A stretch of 64,000 nucleotides of DNA from an uncultured Flavobacteriaceae bacterium (GTDB lineage: Bacteria > Bacteroidota > Bacteroidia > Flavobacteriales > Flavobacteriaceae). Where the stretch lies: assembly GCA_947493175.1 (NCBI GenBank), contig CANLQD010000003.1:682001-746000 (forward strand), read 5' to 3'. The translations under genes and the position numbers were made by a program. The notes under the pieces are model-generated. The model was not told the DNA's origin. It saw only the letters and a program-made list of their open reading frames with translations, and made no database searches. Of the stretch, positions 43,773 through 52,675 are shown one piece after another (the stretch's first letter is position 1; the number at the start of each line of letters is the position of its first letter).

Positions 43773-45025
43773 AGACGTTTCTTTAAGGCTCTTATCTTAG
43801 CTTCGATAAACACCTTTTCAACGGCCAGCTTCGTAACGGCCAGTGCATCCAAATAGGCATCTATCGCGGCCTGATGCTGCTGCAATACCGCGAACATCAT
43901 GCCGAGTGTTGCATGGTATAGATGATTTTCACCAAGACCGTTCAATTGTTGTACCCCCAACAATGCTTCTTGTTGTTTTCCTTCGTAAAATAGGGCAATG
44001 TAGCGATTCATTTGAACTAACGGACTCCTATTTCGCTTCAAAAGGCGGTCATAGAGGCGAACGATGTGTTGCCATGGAGTCGCTTCAAAGGACTGGGCCG
44101 TGCAATGGAGCGAGGCAATGCCTGCCTCCAAATGATAGTTCGACCACACAGGTGCTTTTCGGGCTTTATTAAAATAGGCAATAGCGAGCTCTATCATCTT
44201 ATAATCCCATAGTGACCGATCTTGATGTTCCAATTCTATGGCAATCCCATCTTCATTGGTACGGGCATCGAGTCGCGCACAATTAAAGAGCATCAATGCG
44301 TAAAGGGCATAGGTATCCGAATTGGGAATGCGATCCTCTTCCAATAAGGAGCGAACCAGACGCGTGGCCTCCAAACACAATTCCGTCCGAATTAAAAAGG
44401 CTCCCTGCGAAGCACTGTATCCCTCATTGAAAATCAAATATAAAACCTGATGTACTGTATGCAATCGCTCTCGTGACTGCAAGGCGTAAGGTACCTTTAA
44501 AGGAAGGTTTTGTACTGTTAGCCGTTGTTTTGCCCTGCTAAGATTCTTTTTTACGGCTTCGACTTTCATGTCCAACGCGGTAGCAATTTCCACAATACGA
44601 AAACCCGCGCAGGTTTTGAGTGTAAGGATGATTTGCGATTTTGGCGCCAAACTAGGATGGCATGTGGCAAATAACAGCCGCAACTGATTGTCCTTGATCT
44701 GATGCGGCATAAACAACTGATCAATTTTTGCCTTCTCGTTTTGTTTTGCGTAGAAATCGTAAAATGCGGGATGCCGCATGTCTTTTCTTCGAAGCGCATT
44801 GATCGTTTTGTTTTTACAGACCCGAAAGAGCCATGCGGTCGGATTATCGGGCACCCCCTTTTTTGGCCAATCATCCAAAGCGGCATAAAAGCTATCCTGA
44901 ACTATATCCTCTACGAGCGACATGTTCGATAATTGAAAATAAGAAAGCAAGGAGGCGACCATTTTCCCGTACAGCTGTCGGTACAAAAGGTCTACCTCCT
45001 GTTCGATGTTTTTAGAAGTACCCAA
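43769..45025 (-). CDS. ECF sigma factor with C-terminal helical extension (ECF42-like)
   Basis: A 418-aa protein. Sigma region 2 is at 10-75 (VEDIVQDSFYAALDDWPKKGVPDNPTAWLF in parts) and region 4 at about 115-170 (LKTCAGFRIVEIATALDMKVEAVKKNLSRAKQRL). The 240-residue C-terminal extension is helical and TPR-like, as in COG4941/ECF42 factors. The start is TTG at 45023-45025, one nt after the stop of the DGPF-motif gene, which always precedes such factors in this group. Targets unknown. Confidence 0.87.
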   Translation of the reverse strand: MGTSKNIEQEVDLLYRQLYGKMVASLLSYFQLSNMSLVEDIVQDSFYAALDDWPKKGVPDNPTAWLFRVCKNKTINALRRKDMRHPAFYDFYAKQNEKAKIDQLFMPHQIKDNQLRLLFATCHPSLAPKSQIILTLKTCAGFRIVEIATALDMKVEAVKKNLSRAKQRLTVQNLPLKVPYALQSRERLHTVHQVLYLIFNEGYSASQGAFLIRTELCLEATRLVRSLLEEDRIPNSDTYALYALMLFNCARLDARTNEDGIAIELEHQDRSLWDYKMIELAIAYFNKARKAPVWSNYHLEAGIASLHCTAQSFEATPWQHIVRLYDRLLKRNRSPLVQMNRYIALFYEGKQQEALLGVQQLNGLGENHLYHATLGMMFAVLQQHQAAIDAYLDALAVTKLAVEKVFIEAKIRALKKRL

Positions 45026-45026
45026 T

Positions 45027-45365
45027 TTAATGCTTCATCACCGGTCGCAGTTCTACGGCGCCATCGTTTTTATAAACGGGACATTTCTTGGCCCATTTGA
45101 CCGCTTCATCCATATCCTTGGCTTGGATCAGCACATAACCGGTAACCGCTTCCTTCGATTCGATAAAAGGTCCGTCTGAATGAATCGTGTCCTTTTTAAG
45201 GTACCGACCTTCAGACTCCAAAGGATCTCCCGAAATATAGTTATCCGTTTTGGCCATTTCCTCTACCCATGCCATGTACTCGTTGATTTCGGCCTGTGCC
45301 TCTGCCTCGGTCATATTGGCCATAATAGATGCATCTTCCCGAATTAAAATCATAAACTGTTTCAT
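45027..45365 (-). CDS. DGPF-motif YCII-related protein
   Basis: A 112-aa protein of the YciI superfamily: MKQFMILIREDASI, the motif SDGPFIESKEAVTGYVLIQAKDMDEAVKWAKKCP in pieces, and EVRPVM-like ending ELRPVMKH. These proteins are partners of ECF42 sigma factors and are often the factor's main targets in other bacteria. Directly upstream of the sigma factor, 1 nt apart, so co-transcribed. Confidence 0.9.
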   Translation of the reverse strand: MKQFMILIREDASIMANMTEAEAQAEINEYMAWVEEMAKTDNYISGDPLESEGRYLKKDTIHSDGPFIESKEAVTGYVLIQAKDMDEAVKWAKKCPVYKNDGAVELRPVMKH

Positions 45366-45446
45366 ACGTTGTTATTTAAAGGTTCACCCTATAGACACAG
45401 AACTTTAAAGATAAGGGACAGATAAAGCAAAAAAAATGTATTTTAT

Positions 45447-45851
45447 TTGAATATGGACAAACCTTCGCCCATCGATGAACGAATACCCATCTGGATCGCC
45501 TTGTCAGATTTTTATCTAGATACCGAATTAACGGATGACACCTACCGACACATCGCCCGCAAGATAAACGAAAGTCCCTTTTCGCTGGAAGAAGTAAAGG
45601 AAATAGACCGAACGGAGGTTTTTCCGGTATTGTATTCAAATTTGTTAAGTGTCGCCGGCGTTTGGGGCGGTTTTCAAGAGGAATGGTTGGTGTCGGCCAT
45701 CCAAAAAAAGAAAAAAAATCGAAATGTGTTTTCCCGTTTCGTACACTACCTCATTTACCACAGCATGAAAGGAATGTTCAAAGAATGTTGGGAACAGGTG
45801 CAAGTTCAAATGCAAGCGTCAAGTTCAAGCGCAAATTCAAATACAAACTAA
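45447..45851 (+). CDS. DUF7079-like protein with a repeat-encoded C-terminus
   Basis: A 134-aa protein whose first 115 residues (DERIPIWIALSDFYLDTEL, then YRHIARKINESPFSLEEVKEI and GVWGGFQEEWL) look like a conserved small domain (DUF7079-like, from memory). The last 16-18 residues (QVQVQMQASSSSANSNTN) are encoded by GTTCAAATGCAAGCGTCAAG-like DNA that belongs to the dispersed intergenic repeat. The repeat therefore replaced or extended the original end of the gene. Two close ATGs (45447, 45453) are possible. Confidence 0.7.
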   Translation: MNMDKPSPIDERIPIWIALSDFYLDTELTDDTYRHIARKINESPFSLEEVKEIDRTEVFPVLYSNLLSVAGVWGGFQEEWLVSAIQKKKKNRNVFSRFVHYLIYHSMKGMFKECWEQVQVQMQASSSSANSNTN

Positions 45852-45902
45852 AAATCAAAAGAGCCGGAAGCCCGATGTTTTGAATAACAGGACGGATGTA
45901 CC

Positions 45903-45958
45903 TGGGACATCCCTGCTGCCAACCGCATACTGCCACTGCCAACTTGAAAAAGTGCAAG
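45903..45958. repeat. Dispersed repeat unit, copy 1
   Basis: Contains CCGCATACTGCCACTGCC followed by AACTTGAAAAAGTGCAAG, near-identical to segments at 49054-49110 and 49181-49230. It lies in the gene-free stretch 45852-46082, which otherwise has no gene. AACTTGAAAAAGTGC includes the inverted repeat CACTTTTTCAAG-like. Confidence 0.7.
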
Positions 45959-46082
45959 CTTAAATTCAAAAATGACGGGTGACGGAAGATGGGCGATGGA
46001 TGGAAAACTTTTTACTTTATGCAGATTACCATTCAACCCATAACCGTACAAGGACAGCCAGGATACCATAAGGCCCTATGCA

Positions 46083-46715
46083 TTAAGGAATGTTCAAGTA
46101 CTTATGTGTTTGCAAAGACACCTTCCACTTGGGGTGTTGCATTACATAATCAACGATCAAGGGAGTCACCTTGTCCCGAACGCTCCATTCGGGCTGTAGG
46201 TACAAAATGCAGTCGGCACCTACCTGCGCAGCTTGCTCCTCCGCAAAGACAAAATCGTGCTTATTGTAAACGATGACTTTGAGTTCATGTGCCTTTTGAT
46301 AAATAGGGGCCACAGGCAGCTTGTTCTTTTTCGGGGAAAGGCAGATCCAGTCCCAGGTACCTGTAAGTGTGTATGCACCCGATGTTTCGATGTGGGTTTG
46401 TAGCTCTTTGGCCTTTAAGGCATCCGTTAACGGTCCCATATCCCAAGTAAGGGGTTCGCCCCCGGTAACTACAATCGTATCCGAATACTTAGCTGCATTT
46501 TCCACAATCGTCTGTATGTCGGTCGGGGGATGTGTTTCTGCATTCCAACTTTCCTTCACATCACACCAATGACATCCCACATCACAACCTCCGACCCGAA
46601 TAAAGTAGGCGGCGGTTCCCTTGTGAAATCCCTCCCCTTGAATCGTATAAAACTCCTCCATCAAGGGCAACATATGTCCCTTTTCGACCAACGATAAAAC
46701 CTCACTCTGAACCAT
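46083..46715 (-). CDS. queE: 7-carboxy-7-deazaguanine synthase
   Basis: A 210-aa radical SAM enzyme starting MVQSEVLSLVEKGH at ATG 46715; the longer frame is rejected because it would overlap the divergent HerA-like gene's leader. The TIQGEGFHKGTAAYFIR block (25-41), the 4Fe-4S motif CDVGCHWCD (44-52) and TGGEPL are diagnostic. It makes CDG from CPH4 in queuosine/7-deazaguanine biosynthesis. No other que gene or preQ1 riboswitch is near. Confidence 0.92.
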   Translation of the reverse strand: MVQSEVLSLVEKGHMLPLMEEFYTIQGEGFHKGTAAYFIRVGGCDVGCHWCDVKESWNAETHPPTDIQTIVENAAKYSDTIVVTGGEPLTWDMGPLTDALKAKELQTHIETSGAYTLTGTWDWICLSPKKNKLPVAPIYQKAHELKVIVYNKHDFVFAEEQAAQVGADCILYLQPEWSVRDKVTPLIVDYVMQHPKWKVSLQTHKYLNIP

Positions 46716-46824
46716 TCGGCAAAGATAGGTCTTGTGACTACCAAAACACAAATTCAAAAACACAAAATCCAAAACGCTTTGGATTCTGCATTTTTGCCCT
46801 ATTTTTATACCAAATTCGAACCAA

Positions 46825-48336
46825 ATGAGCAATAAGGAAGAATTCTTCTCGCATATAGAGAAAGGCTATACCACCAAAGGGGATTTTTTAAGTATGGGTG
46901 CCGCCATGCTCGACGGGGAGGCCGTCACGAATGCCCTGGTAAAGATTCCTTTAAAAACCTTGAACCGCCACGGACTCATTGCGGGCGCTACGGGAACGGG
47001 AAAGACCAAAACACTACAGGTACTGGCCGAAAACATGTCGGAAAAGGGAATTCCTGTATTGCTGATGGATTTAAAGGGAGATTTAAGCGGCATCGCCCAA
47101 CCTAGCCCGGGACACGCCAAGATAGACGAACGACATGCACAGATCGGATTTCCTTTCGAAGCCAAGAGTTTCCCAGTAGAGATCCTCTCCCTCTCGGAAC
47201 AAGAGGGTGTTAAGCTACGTGCAACAATCTCGGAATTCGGACCCGTATTGCTTTCCCGTATTTTAGACCTTAGTGAAACACAGGAAGGTATCGTCGCCGT
47301 GGTTTTCAAATATTGCGATGACAACAAATTACCCCTTCTTGATTTAAAGGACTTTAAAAAGGTACTTCAATATGCAACGGGAGAAGGGAAAAAGGAATTT
47401 GCGGAAGCCTATGGCCGTATCAGTACCAGCTCTACCGGTACGATCTTGAGAAAGATCATCGAATTGGAACAACAGGGAGCCGATCTGTTTTTTGGTGAAA
47501 AATCATTTGAGGTAGACGACCTCACCCGATTGGATGAAAATGGGAGAGGCTATATCAACATATTGCGCCTGACCGATATCCAGGACCGCCCCAAATTGTT
47601 CTCGACCTTTATGTTAAGCTTATTGGCCGAAATTTATGATACCTTTCCGGAACAAGGGGATAGTGATAAACCAGAATTGATTCTTTTCATCGATGAGGCG
47701 CACCTCATTTTTAACGAAGCCTCGAAAGCGCTCCTAGACCAAATAGAAAATATTGTAAAGCTGATCCGTTCCAAAGGCATTGGTCTTTATTTTGTGACCC
47801 AAAACCCGACTGATGTGCCCAATGAGGTATTGTCGCAGCTCGGGCTCAAGGTACAACATGCCTTAAGAGCTTTTACGGCCCGTGACCGGAAAGCGATCAA
47901 GCTTACCTCGGAAAATTATCCGGAATCGCCCTATTACGACACCAAGGAAGTATTGACATCTCTAGGTATCGGGGAAGCCCTTATTTCCGCGCTCGATGAA
48001 AAAGGACGGCCCACCCCGCTGGCAGCAACCTTATTACGGGCCCCCATGAGCCGTATGGATGTGTTGACCCCTTCAGAACTAAAAGAAGTCATCTCTTCCT
48101 CGAAATTGGTGAAAAAGTACAGCGAGGAAATAGATCGGGAAAGTGCTTACGAAATGCTTAATGAAAAAATTGAAAAAGCGGAGAAAGAGGCAGAAAAGGA
48201 AAAAGAAAGGGAAAAAGCTTCCCCAAGAAGAAGTACCCGAAGAAGAAGCACCGCTATGAACCCTGTTGTAAAAGTACTTACCAGCGCCACATTTATTAGA
48301 GGTGTCCTAGGTATTCTGAAAAAAGTAATGCGGTAG
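46825..48336 (+). CDS. HerA-like ATPase (DUF853)
   Basis: A 503-aa protein of the HerA/FtsK-type P-loop ATPases: Walker A AGATGTGKTKT (52-62), VLLMDLKGDLSG, and Walker B PELILFIDEAHLIF (about 278-291). The C-terminal basic tail (EKEREKASPRRSTRRRST) could contact DNA. Family DUF853 proteins are stand-alone translocases of unknown purpose; the usual HerA partner NurA is not adjacent. Divergent from queE. Confidence 0.88.
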   Translation: MSNKEEFFSHIEKGYTTKGDFLSMGAAMLDGEAVTNALVKIPLKTLNRHGLIAGATGTGKTKTLQVLAENMSEKGIPVLLMDLKGDLSGIAQPSPGHAKIDERHAQIGFPFEAKSFPVEILSLSEQEGVKLRATISEFGPVLLSRILDLSETQEGIVAVVFKYCDDNKLPLLDLKDFKKVLQYATGEGKKEFAEAYGRISTSSTGTILRKIIELEQQGADLFFGEKSFEVDDLTRLDENGRGYINILRLTDIQDRPKLFSTFMLSLLAEIYDTFPEQGDSDKPELILFIDEAHLIFNEASKALLDQIENIVKLIRSKGIGLYFVTQNPTDVPNEVLSQLGLKVQHALRAFTARDRKAIKLTSENYPESPYYDTKEVLTSLGIGEALISALDEKGRPTPLAATLLRAPMSRMDVLTPSELKEVISSSKLVKKYSEEIDRESAYEMLNEKIEKAEKEAEKEKEREKASPRRSTRRRSTAMNPVVKVLTSATFIRGVLGILKKVMR

Positions 48337-48408
48337 TGCAGACGACCCCTATATGACCCCTGTTTTCTTGCCCCCAATGACCAACAAGCAAACCATACGA
48401 TACGACTT

Positions 48409-48957
48409 ATGAAATTCCTAACGACCCTTTTTCTCCTTTGCCTCCTTGTTTTTGGTTGCAAAAACGAAGTTGATACTACTTTTTTGATTACCGATGCCTA
48501 CGTTGGTGTATTGGAAAAAGAAAGCTTGGCCCGCGACATCGAATTGATTTATGCGCAAGATTCGGTTGTAAAAGATACCATGGCCTTGAATTTGGGAAAT
48601 AAGGCCAAAAAGGTGAAAATTTATGAAAAGGGCGGTAAACATTTATTGACCCTTACCCCAAGTGCCGACAGTATTCCTACCATCGAAAACGTCCGTTTTG
48701 AGGATCCCCGATACAAAACGGAAAAAGGTATCAATGTCGAAAGCACTTTTGGGGATATTAAAAAGGCCTATACCCTTAAGAAAGTCATTACTTCCCGTAA
48801 CAATGTGCTTGTTTTGGTCAAGGAAAGCAAGGTGTATTTCATTATAAGCAAAGAGGAGCTTCCCAGCAGTTTACGCTACGCATCCAGTGTGAATATCGAA
48901 GCGGTGCAGATTCCGGATAAAGCCAAGGTCAAGTACATGATGTTGGGGTGGGATTAG
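48409..48957 (+). CDS. Hypothetical lipoprotein
   Basis: A 182-aa protein with a lipobox (LLVFGC, Cys17). The mature part starts with a region rich in Asp and Val (NEVDTTFLITDAYVG), continues with a beta-rich centre (KVKIYEKGGKHLLTL) and ends VKYMMLGWD. I recognise no family. Starts 72 nt after the HerA-like gene and may share its transcript. Confidence 0.75.
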   Translation: MKFLTTLFLLCLLVFGCKNEVDTTFLITDAYVGVLEKESLARDIELIYAQDSVVKDTMALNLGNKAKKVKIYEKGGKHLLTLTPSADSIPTIENVRFEDPRYKTEKGINVESTFGDIKKAYTLKKVITSRNNVLVLVKESKVYFIISKEELPSSLRYASSVNIEAVQIPDKAKVKYMMLGWD

Positions 48958-48964
48958 GAAACAA

Positions 48965-49327
48965 GTGTAAGGATCAAGTTCAAGCTCAAGTGTCAAGTTC
49001 AAATACAAACTTAAACATGAAACCTCAACACTGAACCTTGAACCTGAAACCAATGAACGTTCCAAGCCAACTGCATACTGCCACTGCCAACTTGAAAAAG
49101 TGCAAGCGCAAGTGTCAAATTCAAATACAAATACAAATACAAACCAAAACACAAAGCCTCATCCTTGAACCTTGAACCAAGGAACGTCCCAAGCCAACTG
49201 CATACTGCCACTGCCAACTTGAAAAAGTGCCAATTCAAATACAAACCGAAGCACCAAACCTCAACACTGAACTTTGAACCTTGAACCTGAAACCAAGGAA
49301 CGTCCCAAGCCAACCGCCCACTGCCTA
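48965..49327. repeat. Cluster of dispersed repeat units
   Basis: The gene-free stretch 48958-49329 holds three more units: GGAACGTTCCAAGCCAACTG with CCACTGCCAACTTGAAAAAG (49054-49110), a near-identical one at 49181-49230, and a truncated one at 49297-49327. They are interleaved with TTGAACC, GAACCTTGAAC and TTCAAATACAAATACAAA words. Units are 85-95 percent alike by eye. No coding sequence is seen. Confidence 0.7.
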
Positions 49328-49329
49328 AC

Positions 49330-49772
49330 TCACGCCCTCTTCCCCCGCGCCCTTTTACGGTTTGCCATAATTTGATCGCTGTAAGCGGTGACCCATTCAC
49401 TCAAATCCAGTAATTTTTGCAGGTACGAATGTCCAAAATCGGTCAGTTTGTATTCCACTCGAAAGGGACCTCTGGATACATGGTACGCAAGAGGTACCCA
49501 TCGGCTTCCAACACCTTCAAACGTTCGCTCAACACCTTGTTCGAGATACCATATGCCTTTTTTTTCAATTGATTGAAGCGCAACACAGGGTAATAGCCCA
49601 AATACAATATGATCAAAATGCTCCATTTATCCGAAGCCAAGGCCATCACATCCCGAATGGGGCAATATTCCATTTGCCGCCGATCCATATGGCCGAACAT
49701 TTTTTTTAATTTTTTTGCGACCCTAACCCGCTGATCCTCAGTAATAGTTTCTGTTGCCATACCTGCTGCCAT
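49330..49772 (-). pseudogene. HxlR-type regulator, frameshifted
   Basis: The first frame (49772 down to 49443) encodes MEYCPIRDVMALASDKWSILIILYLGYYPVLRF and VLSERLKVLEADGYLLRTMYPEVPF, a HxlR winged helix, then breaks. The expected next segment (RVEYKLTDFGHSYLQKLLDLSEWV, ending MANRKRARGKRA) is in another frame from about 49467 to 49330. A one-base loss (or two-base gain) in GGTCCCTTTCGAG near 49461-49467 explains it. It could be a true pseudogene or a base-calling error. Divergent from the tautomerase gene, as is usual for HxlR regulators and their targets. Confidence 0.75.
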
Positions 49773-49875
49773 TTTTTATACCTATCCCAACCTACTAAAA
49801 TAAAATGTAATTTTAGTATCTAATAAAGAGTTGGTAACCAAAAGTAACCTTAATAATTTTCAAAACAAAACAGCT

Positions 49876-50139
49876 ATGCCATTCGTAAACATACGAACCT
49901 ACACTGGGGCTTTGTCAAACGAGGAAAAGAGAGCGCTTCAGGAAAAAATTACCGATCTCATGGTAGCATACGAAGGAAAAGGAAACCCCTTATTCCGCAA
50001 GTTGGTCTGGGTGATGATCGAGGAAGAAGCTCCACAAAACTGGATGCTGGGCGGCCAAAACGTTCAAGATTTGATGTACAAAAACGAATCGTTCAAAGAA
50101 AGTTATCTTCGCAACCGCAATGAAACAACTTCTCAATAA
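49876..50139 (+). CDS. Tautomerase-family protein (4-oxalocrotonate tautomerase-like)
   Basis: An 87-aa protein starting MPFVNIRTYTGALS, with the catalytic Pro1 exposed after Met removal; the longer frame from 49831 would hide it. Conserved features are the first strand PFVNIRTY, LQEKITDLMV and WVMIEEEAPQNW. It isomerises an enol/keto acid; the substrate is unknown. It overlaps the downstream alpha/beta hydrolase by 20 nt and is likely controlled by the adjacent HxlR locus. Confidence 0.87.
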   Translation: MPFVNIRTYTGALSNEEKRALQEKITDLMVAYEGKGNPLFRKLVWVMIEEEAPQNWMLGGQNVQDLMYKNESFKESYLRNRNETTSQ

Positions 50140-50959
50140 ATACCTACCGCTGGCCTACGGTCATTATTTTAACTCATTGGCGTTCTTCCAAGAGGAAAAG
50201 ACGGCCGCCAAAGCCTTTCAACTTTTCTGTACTCCCCAAAAAGGGCGTGTATTGCCCGAGCAGAAATCGTTTTTAGAGAGTGCCAAGGACGACGTATTGG
50301 AAACGAACGGTTTACACATTCAGACGTATCGTTGGCAAGGTGACGGCCCTACCCTACTCTTAATGCATGGATGGGAGAGCAATACCTTCCGTTGGCGAAA
50401 TTTCATCCCAAAATTGCAACAAGAAGAATACAATATCATCGCACTTGACGCCCCTGCCCATGGCAATTCGTCCGGGGAATTATTGAACGTTCCTTTATAC
50501 GCCGAACTTGCCCAACGGGTCATCGAAATGTATGAACCCGACTATATCATCGGACATTCTATCGGCGGCATGACCATGATTTATAACCAATACCGATATA
50601 AAAACCCGAGTATCAAAAAGTTGGTAGCGCTCGGTGCGCCCTCTGAACTGGCAGATTTCATGCGGCAATATAGAACGACCCTCGGGCTCAACCAAAAGCT
50701 TATGGGCGCTTTGGAAGATTACTTCATAAAACACTTCGGCTTTTCTTTTGCTGAATTCTCAACTTCCAGATTTGCACAAAAACTAACAGTCCCTGGCTTG
50801 TTGATTCACGACGAAATGGATGCCATTGCCCCGATTTGGTCTTCCGAGCAGGTACATGCGAATTGGCAAAACAGTACCCTGATCCGAACGAAGGGACTTG
50901 GCCATTCGCTGCATCAGGATAAAGTACGGAACCAGATCGTCGAATTTTTAAAATCGTAG
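50120..50959 (+). CDS. Alpha/beta hydrolase
   Basis: A 279-aa alpha/beta-hydrolase: oxyanion segment LLLMHGWESNTFRW (about 76-89), DAPAHGNSSG, nucleophile in IGHSIGG (about 145-151), acid in LLIHDEMDAIAP and base in TKGLGHSLH. Likely an esterase or C-C/C-O hydrolase acting on a small hydrophobic substrate. Its start overlaps the tautomerase end by 20 nt. Confidence 0.87.
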   Translation: MKQLLNKYLPLAYGHYFNSLAFFQEEKTAAKAFQLFCTPQKGRVLPEQKSFLESAKDDVLETNGLHIQTYRWQGDGPTLLLMHGWESNTFRWRNFIPKLQQEEYNIIALDAPAHGNSSGELLNVPLYAELAQRVIEMYEPDYIIGHSIGGMTMIYNQYRYKNPSIKKLVALGAPSELADFMRQYRTTLGLNQKLMGALEDYFIKHFGFSFAEFSTSRFAQKLTVPGLLIHDEMDAIAPIWSSEQVHANWQNSTLIRTKGLGHSLHQDKVRNQIVEFLKS

Positions 50960-50983
50960 AAACCAAAAGCCTTCGCTTTCCTT

Positions 50984-50991
50984 TATCTTTG
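50984..50991 (+). promoter_or_regulatory. Promoter box of the VOC-family gene
   Basis: TATCTTTG matches TAnnTTTG, 49 nt before the ATG at 51041. Confidence 0.5.
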
Positions 50992-51040
50992 TTTCACCTT
51001 TGGGATATCAAAACATTGCATGTGACACAATCCTTTTTCT

Positions 51041-51466
51041 ATGAAAAATGTAACTCCTTTCCATATTGCCATTCCGGTACATAACCTTTCGGAATGCCGC
51101 ACTTTTTATCGTGAAATATTAAATTGTGAAGAAGGTCGAAGCAGCGACCATTGGGTCGATTTCAATTTGTTCGGTCACCAATTGGTTATTCATTACAAAC
51201 CAAAAACAGAGCAGGAAGAGCTACACCACAACGCGGTCGATGGGCACGATGTTCCGGTACCTCACTACGGAGTTGTACTACCTTGGGATATCTTCCAGTC
51301 TTTTTCCGAGGAGCTGAAAAGCAAGAAAATCGATTTTGTCATTGAACCCTATGTGCGTTTTGAGGGACAGGTCGGAGAACAAGCCACCATGTTCTTTAAA
51401 GATCCCGCAGGGAATGCGTTGGAGTTCAAGGCCTTTAAAGATATGGGGCAGCTATTTGCAAAGTGA
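51041..51466 (+). CDS. VOC-family (glyoxalase fold) protein
   Basis: A 141-aa protein with two betaalphabetabetabeta modules: [21 protein letters not shown] (6-26), a His at each metal position (HIAIP and HYKPK-like), and a second half ending [15 protein letters not shown] with the Glu ligand. The family includes dioxygenases, isomerases and resistance proteins; the substrate is not readable. Monocistronic, from its own TATCTTTG box. Confidence 0.88.
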   Translation: MKNVTPFHIAIPVHNLSECRTFYREILNCEEGRSSDHWVDFNLFGHQLVIHYKPKTEQEELHHNAVDGHDVPVPHYGVVLPWDIFQSFSEELKSKKIDFVIEPYVRFEGQVGEQATMFFKDPAGNALEFKAFKDMGQLFAK

Positions 51467-51509
51467 TTTTAAGCGTAAAGCAAAAAACGATTTACTTTTT
51501 AACTGTGCA

Positions 51510-52481
51510 TCATTGCGACCACGAAGTCGGTGTGCGGTCCCAGCGATGCGCTCGCAATGCTTGGTGCAAATCTTTCGACAGCCCCTTGCCATCGCTTGTG
51601 GCGGTATTGGCCAATACATTGCGTGCCTTTCGCATGCCCGGGATTACGGTACCCACGGTATCGTTCATCAAAATAAAACGGAGTGCCATTTCGGCCATCG
51701 TCATCCCATCGGGAATCAAGGGCCCTAGCGCATCGGCATGTGCGACGCTTGAACGCAGGTTTTCAGGTACGAAATAGGTGCCGCGCCAGTCTCCTTCGGG
51801 AAACGTAGTTTCTTTGGTGAGGTTTCCGGTGAGGGTGCCCTCATCAAAAGGAACACGTGCAATCACGGCAATATCGTTCTCCTTACAAAATGGGAACAAG
51901 TTGTCTTCGGGTGCTTGATCAAAAATGTTGTAGATGACCTGTACCGCATCGATCTGCCCCGTTTTTAAGGCTTCGATACCGTTCTCCGGTTCCCAACGGT
52001 TCATACTAATACCCATGGCAGCAATCTTTCCGGAAGCCTTTAAGTCCTCCACGGCCCGTTGCCATTCCTCGCGATGCGACCATCCTTCATCCCAGGTGTG
52101 GAACTGCATTAAATCAATCTGTTCCAATCCCAAATTTCGGAGCGTCCTCTCGGTATATTCCATGATATGGGAAACCGGATACGATTCTTCAAACGAATAT
52201 TCGGGTAGTGCGGGCCATTGAAAGTTCTTTGGTGGTATTTTACTGGCCGTATACAGTTTTTGGGAAGGGTGTCGGCGTACCAACTGCCCTAGCAACTCCT
52301 CACTATGCCCTTCACCATAGCCCCAGGCAGTGTCAAAAAAAGTAACCCCGTTCTCGACGGCCAAATCCAACGACTTTGCCGATTGGGTATCGTCAGACTC
52401 TGTCCAGCCGGCCATGCCCCACATACCATAACCTATTTCACTCACCTGCCAATCGGTTCTACCGAATCTTCTATACCTCAT
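51510..52481 (-). CDS. Aldo/keto reductase
   Basis: A 323-aa NADPH-dependent (alpha/beta)8 reductase starting MRYRRFGRTDWQVSEIGYG at ATG 52481 (the longer frame to 52607 is rejected). The catalytic tetrad is visible: Asp in FFDTAWGYGEGHSEE, Tyr in WGYGE, Lys in YTASKIPPKN and His in DLMQFHTWDEG. It reduces aldehydes or ketones; substrate unknown. Encoded 2 nt after the small membrane protein gene. Confidence 0.9.
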   Translation of the reverse strand: MRYRRFGRTDWQVSEIGYGMWGMAGWTESDDTQSAKSLDLAVENGVTFFDTAWGYGEGHSEELLGQLVRRHPSQKLYTASKIPPKNFQWPALPEYSFEESYPVSHIMEYTERTLRNLGLEQIDLMQFHTWDEGWSHREEWQRAVEDLKASGKIAAMGISMNRWEPENGIEALKTGQIDAVQVIYNIFDQAPEDNLFPFCKENDIAVIARVPFDEGTLTGNLTKETTFPEGDWRGTYFVPENLRSSVAHADALGPLIPDGMTMAEMALRFILMNDTVGTVIPGMRKARNVLANTATSDGKGLSKDLHQALRAHRWDRTPTSWSQ

Positions 52482-52482
52482 A

Positions 52483-52671
52483 CTACTCTTTCTTGTTTCT
52501 AAATTTTTGACCCGCCCATAGGATGAGTCCGTACACAATTCCAAAAAGGACCGCCGTCTGGGACTTTTGCAAGATGACCTCCATAGTGTACTGTTTTTCC
52601 AAAACAACCGAGATGATTACAAAGAGCACCATTGCGGCCAACACTTGGATCAAAAGCTTTTTATTCATCAT
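52483..52671 (-). CDS. Small two-TM membrane protein
   Basis: A 62-aa protein starting MMNKKLLIQVLAAMVLF (ATG 52671 or 52668), with two membrane segments (LLIQVLAAMVLFVIISVVL and TAVLFGIVYGLILWAG) and a basic end (KFRNKKE). The longer frame to 52776 overlaps the esterase gene and is rejected. Between an esterase and an aldo/keto reductase gene, nearly abutting both, so co-transcribed. Unknown function. Confidence 0.65.
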   Translation of the reverse strand: MMNKKLLIQVLAAMVLFVIISVVLEKQYTMEVILQKSQTAVLFGIVYGLILWAGQKFRNKKE

Positions 52672-52675
52672 TTTC

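Noticed and set aside
46716..46832. N-terminal extension of queE
   Set aside because: No family support and it overlaps the divergent gene's leader; ATG 46715 gives the usual length.
48965..49327. Repeat cluster considered as CRISPR
   Set aside because: Units are separated by low-complexity words, not unique spacers, and no cas genes are near.
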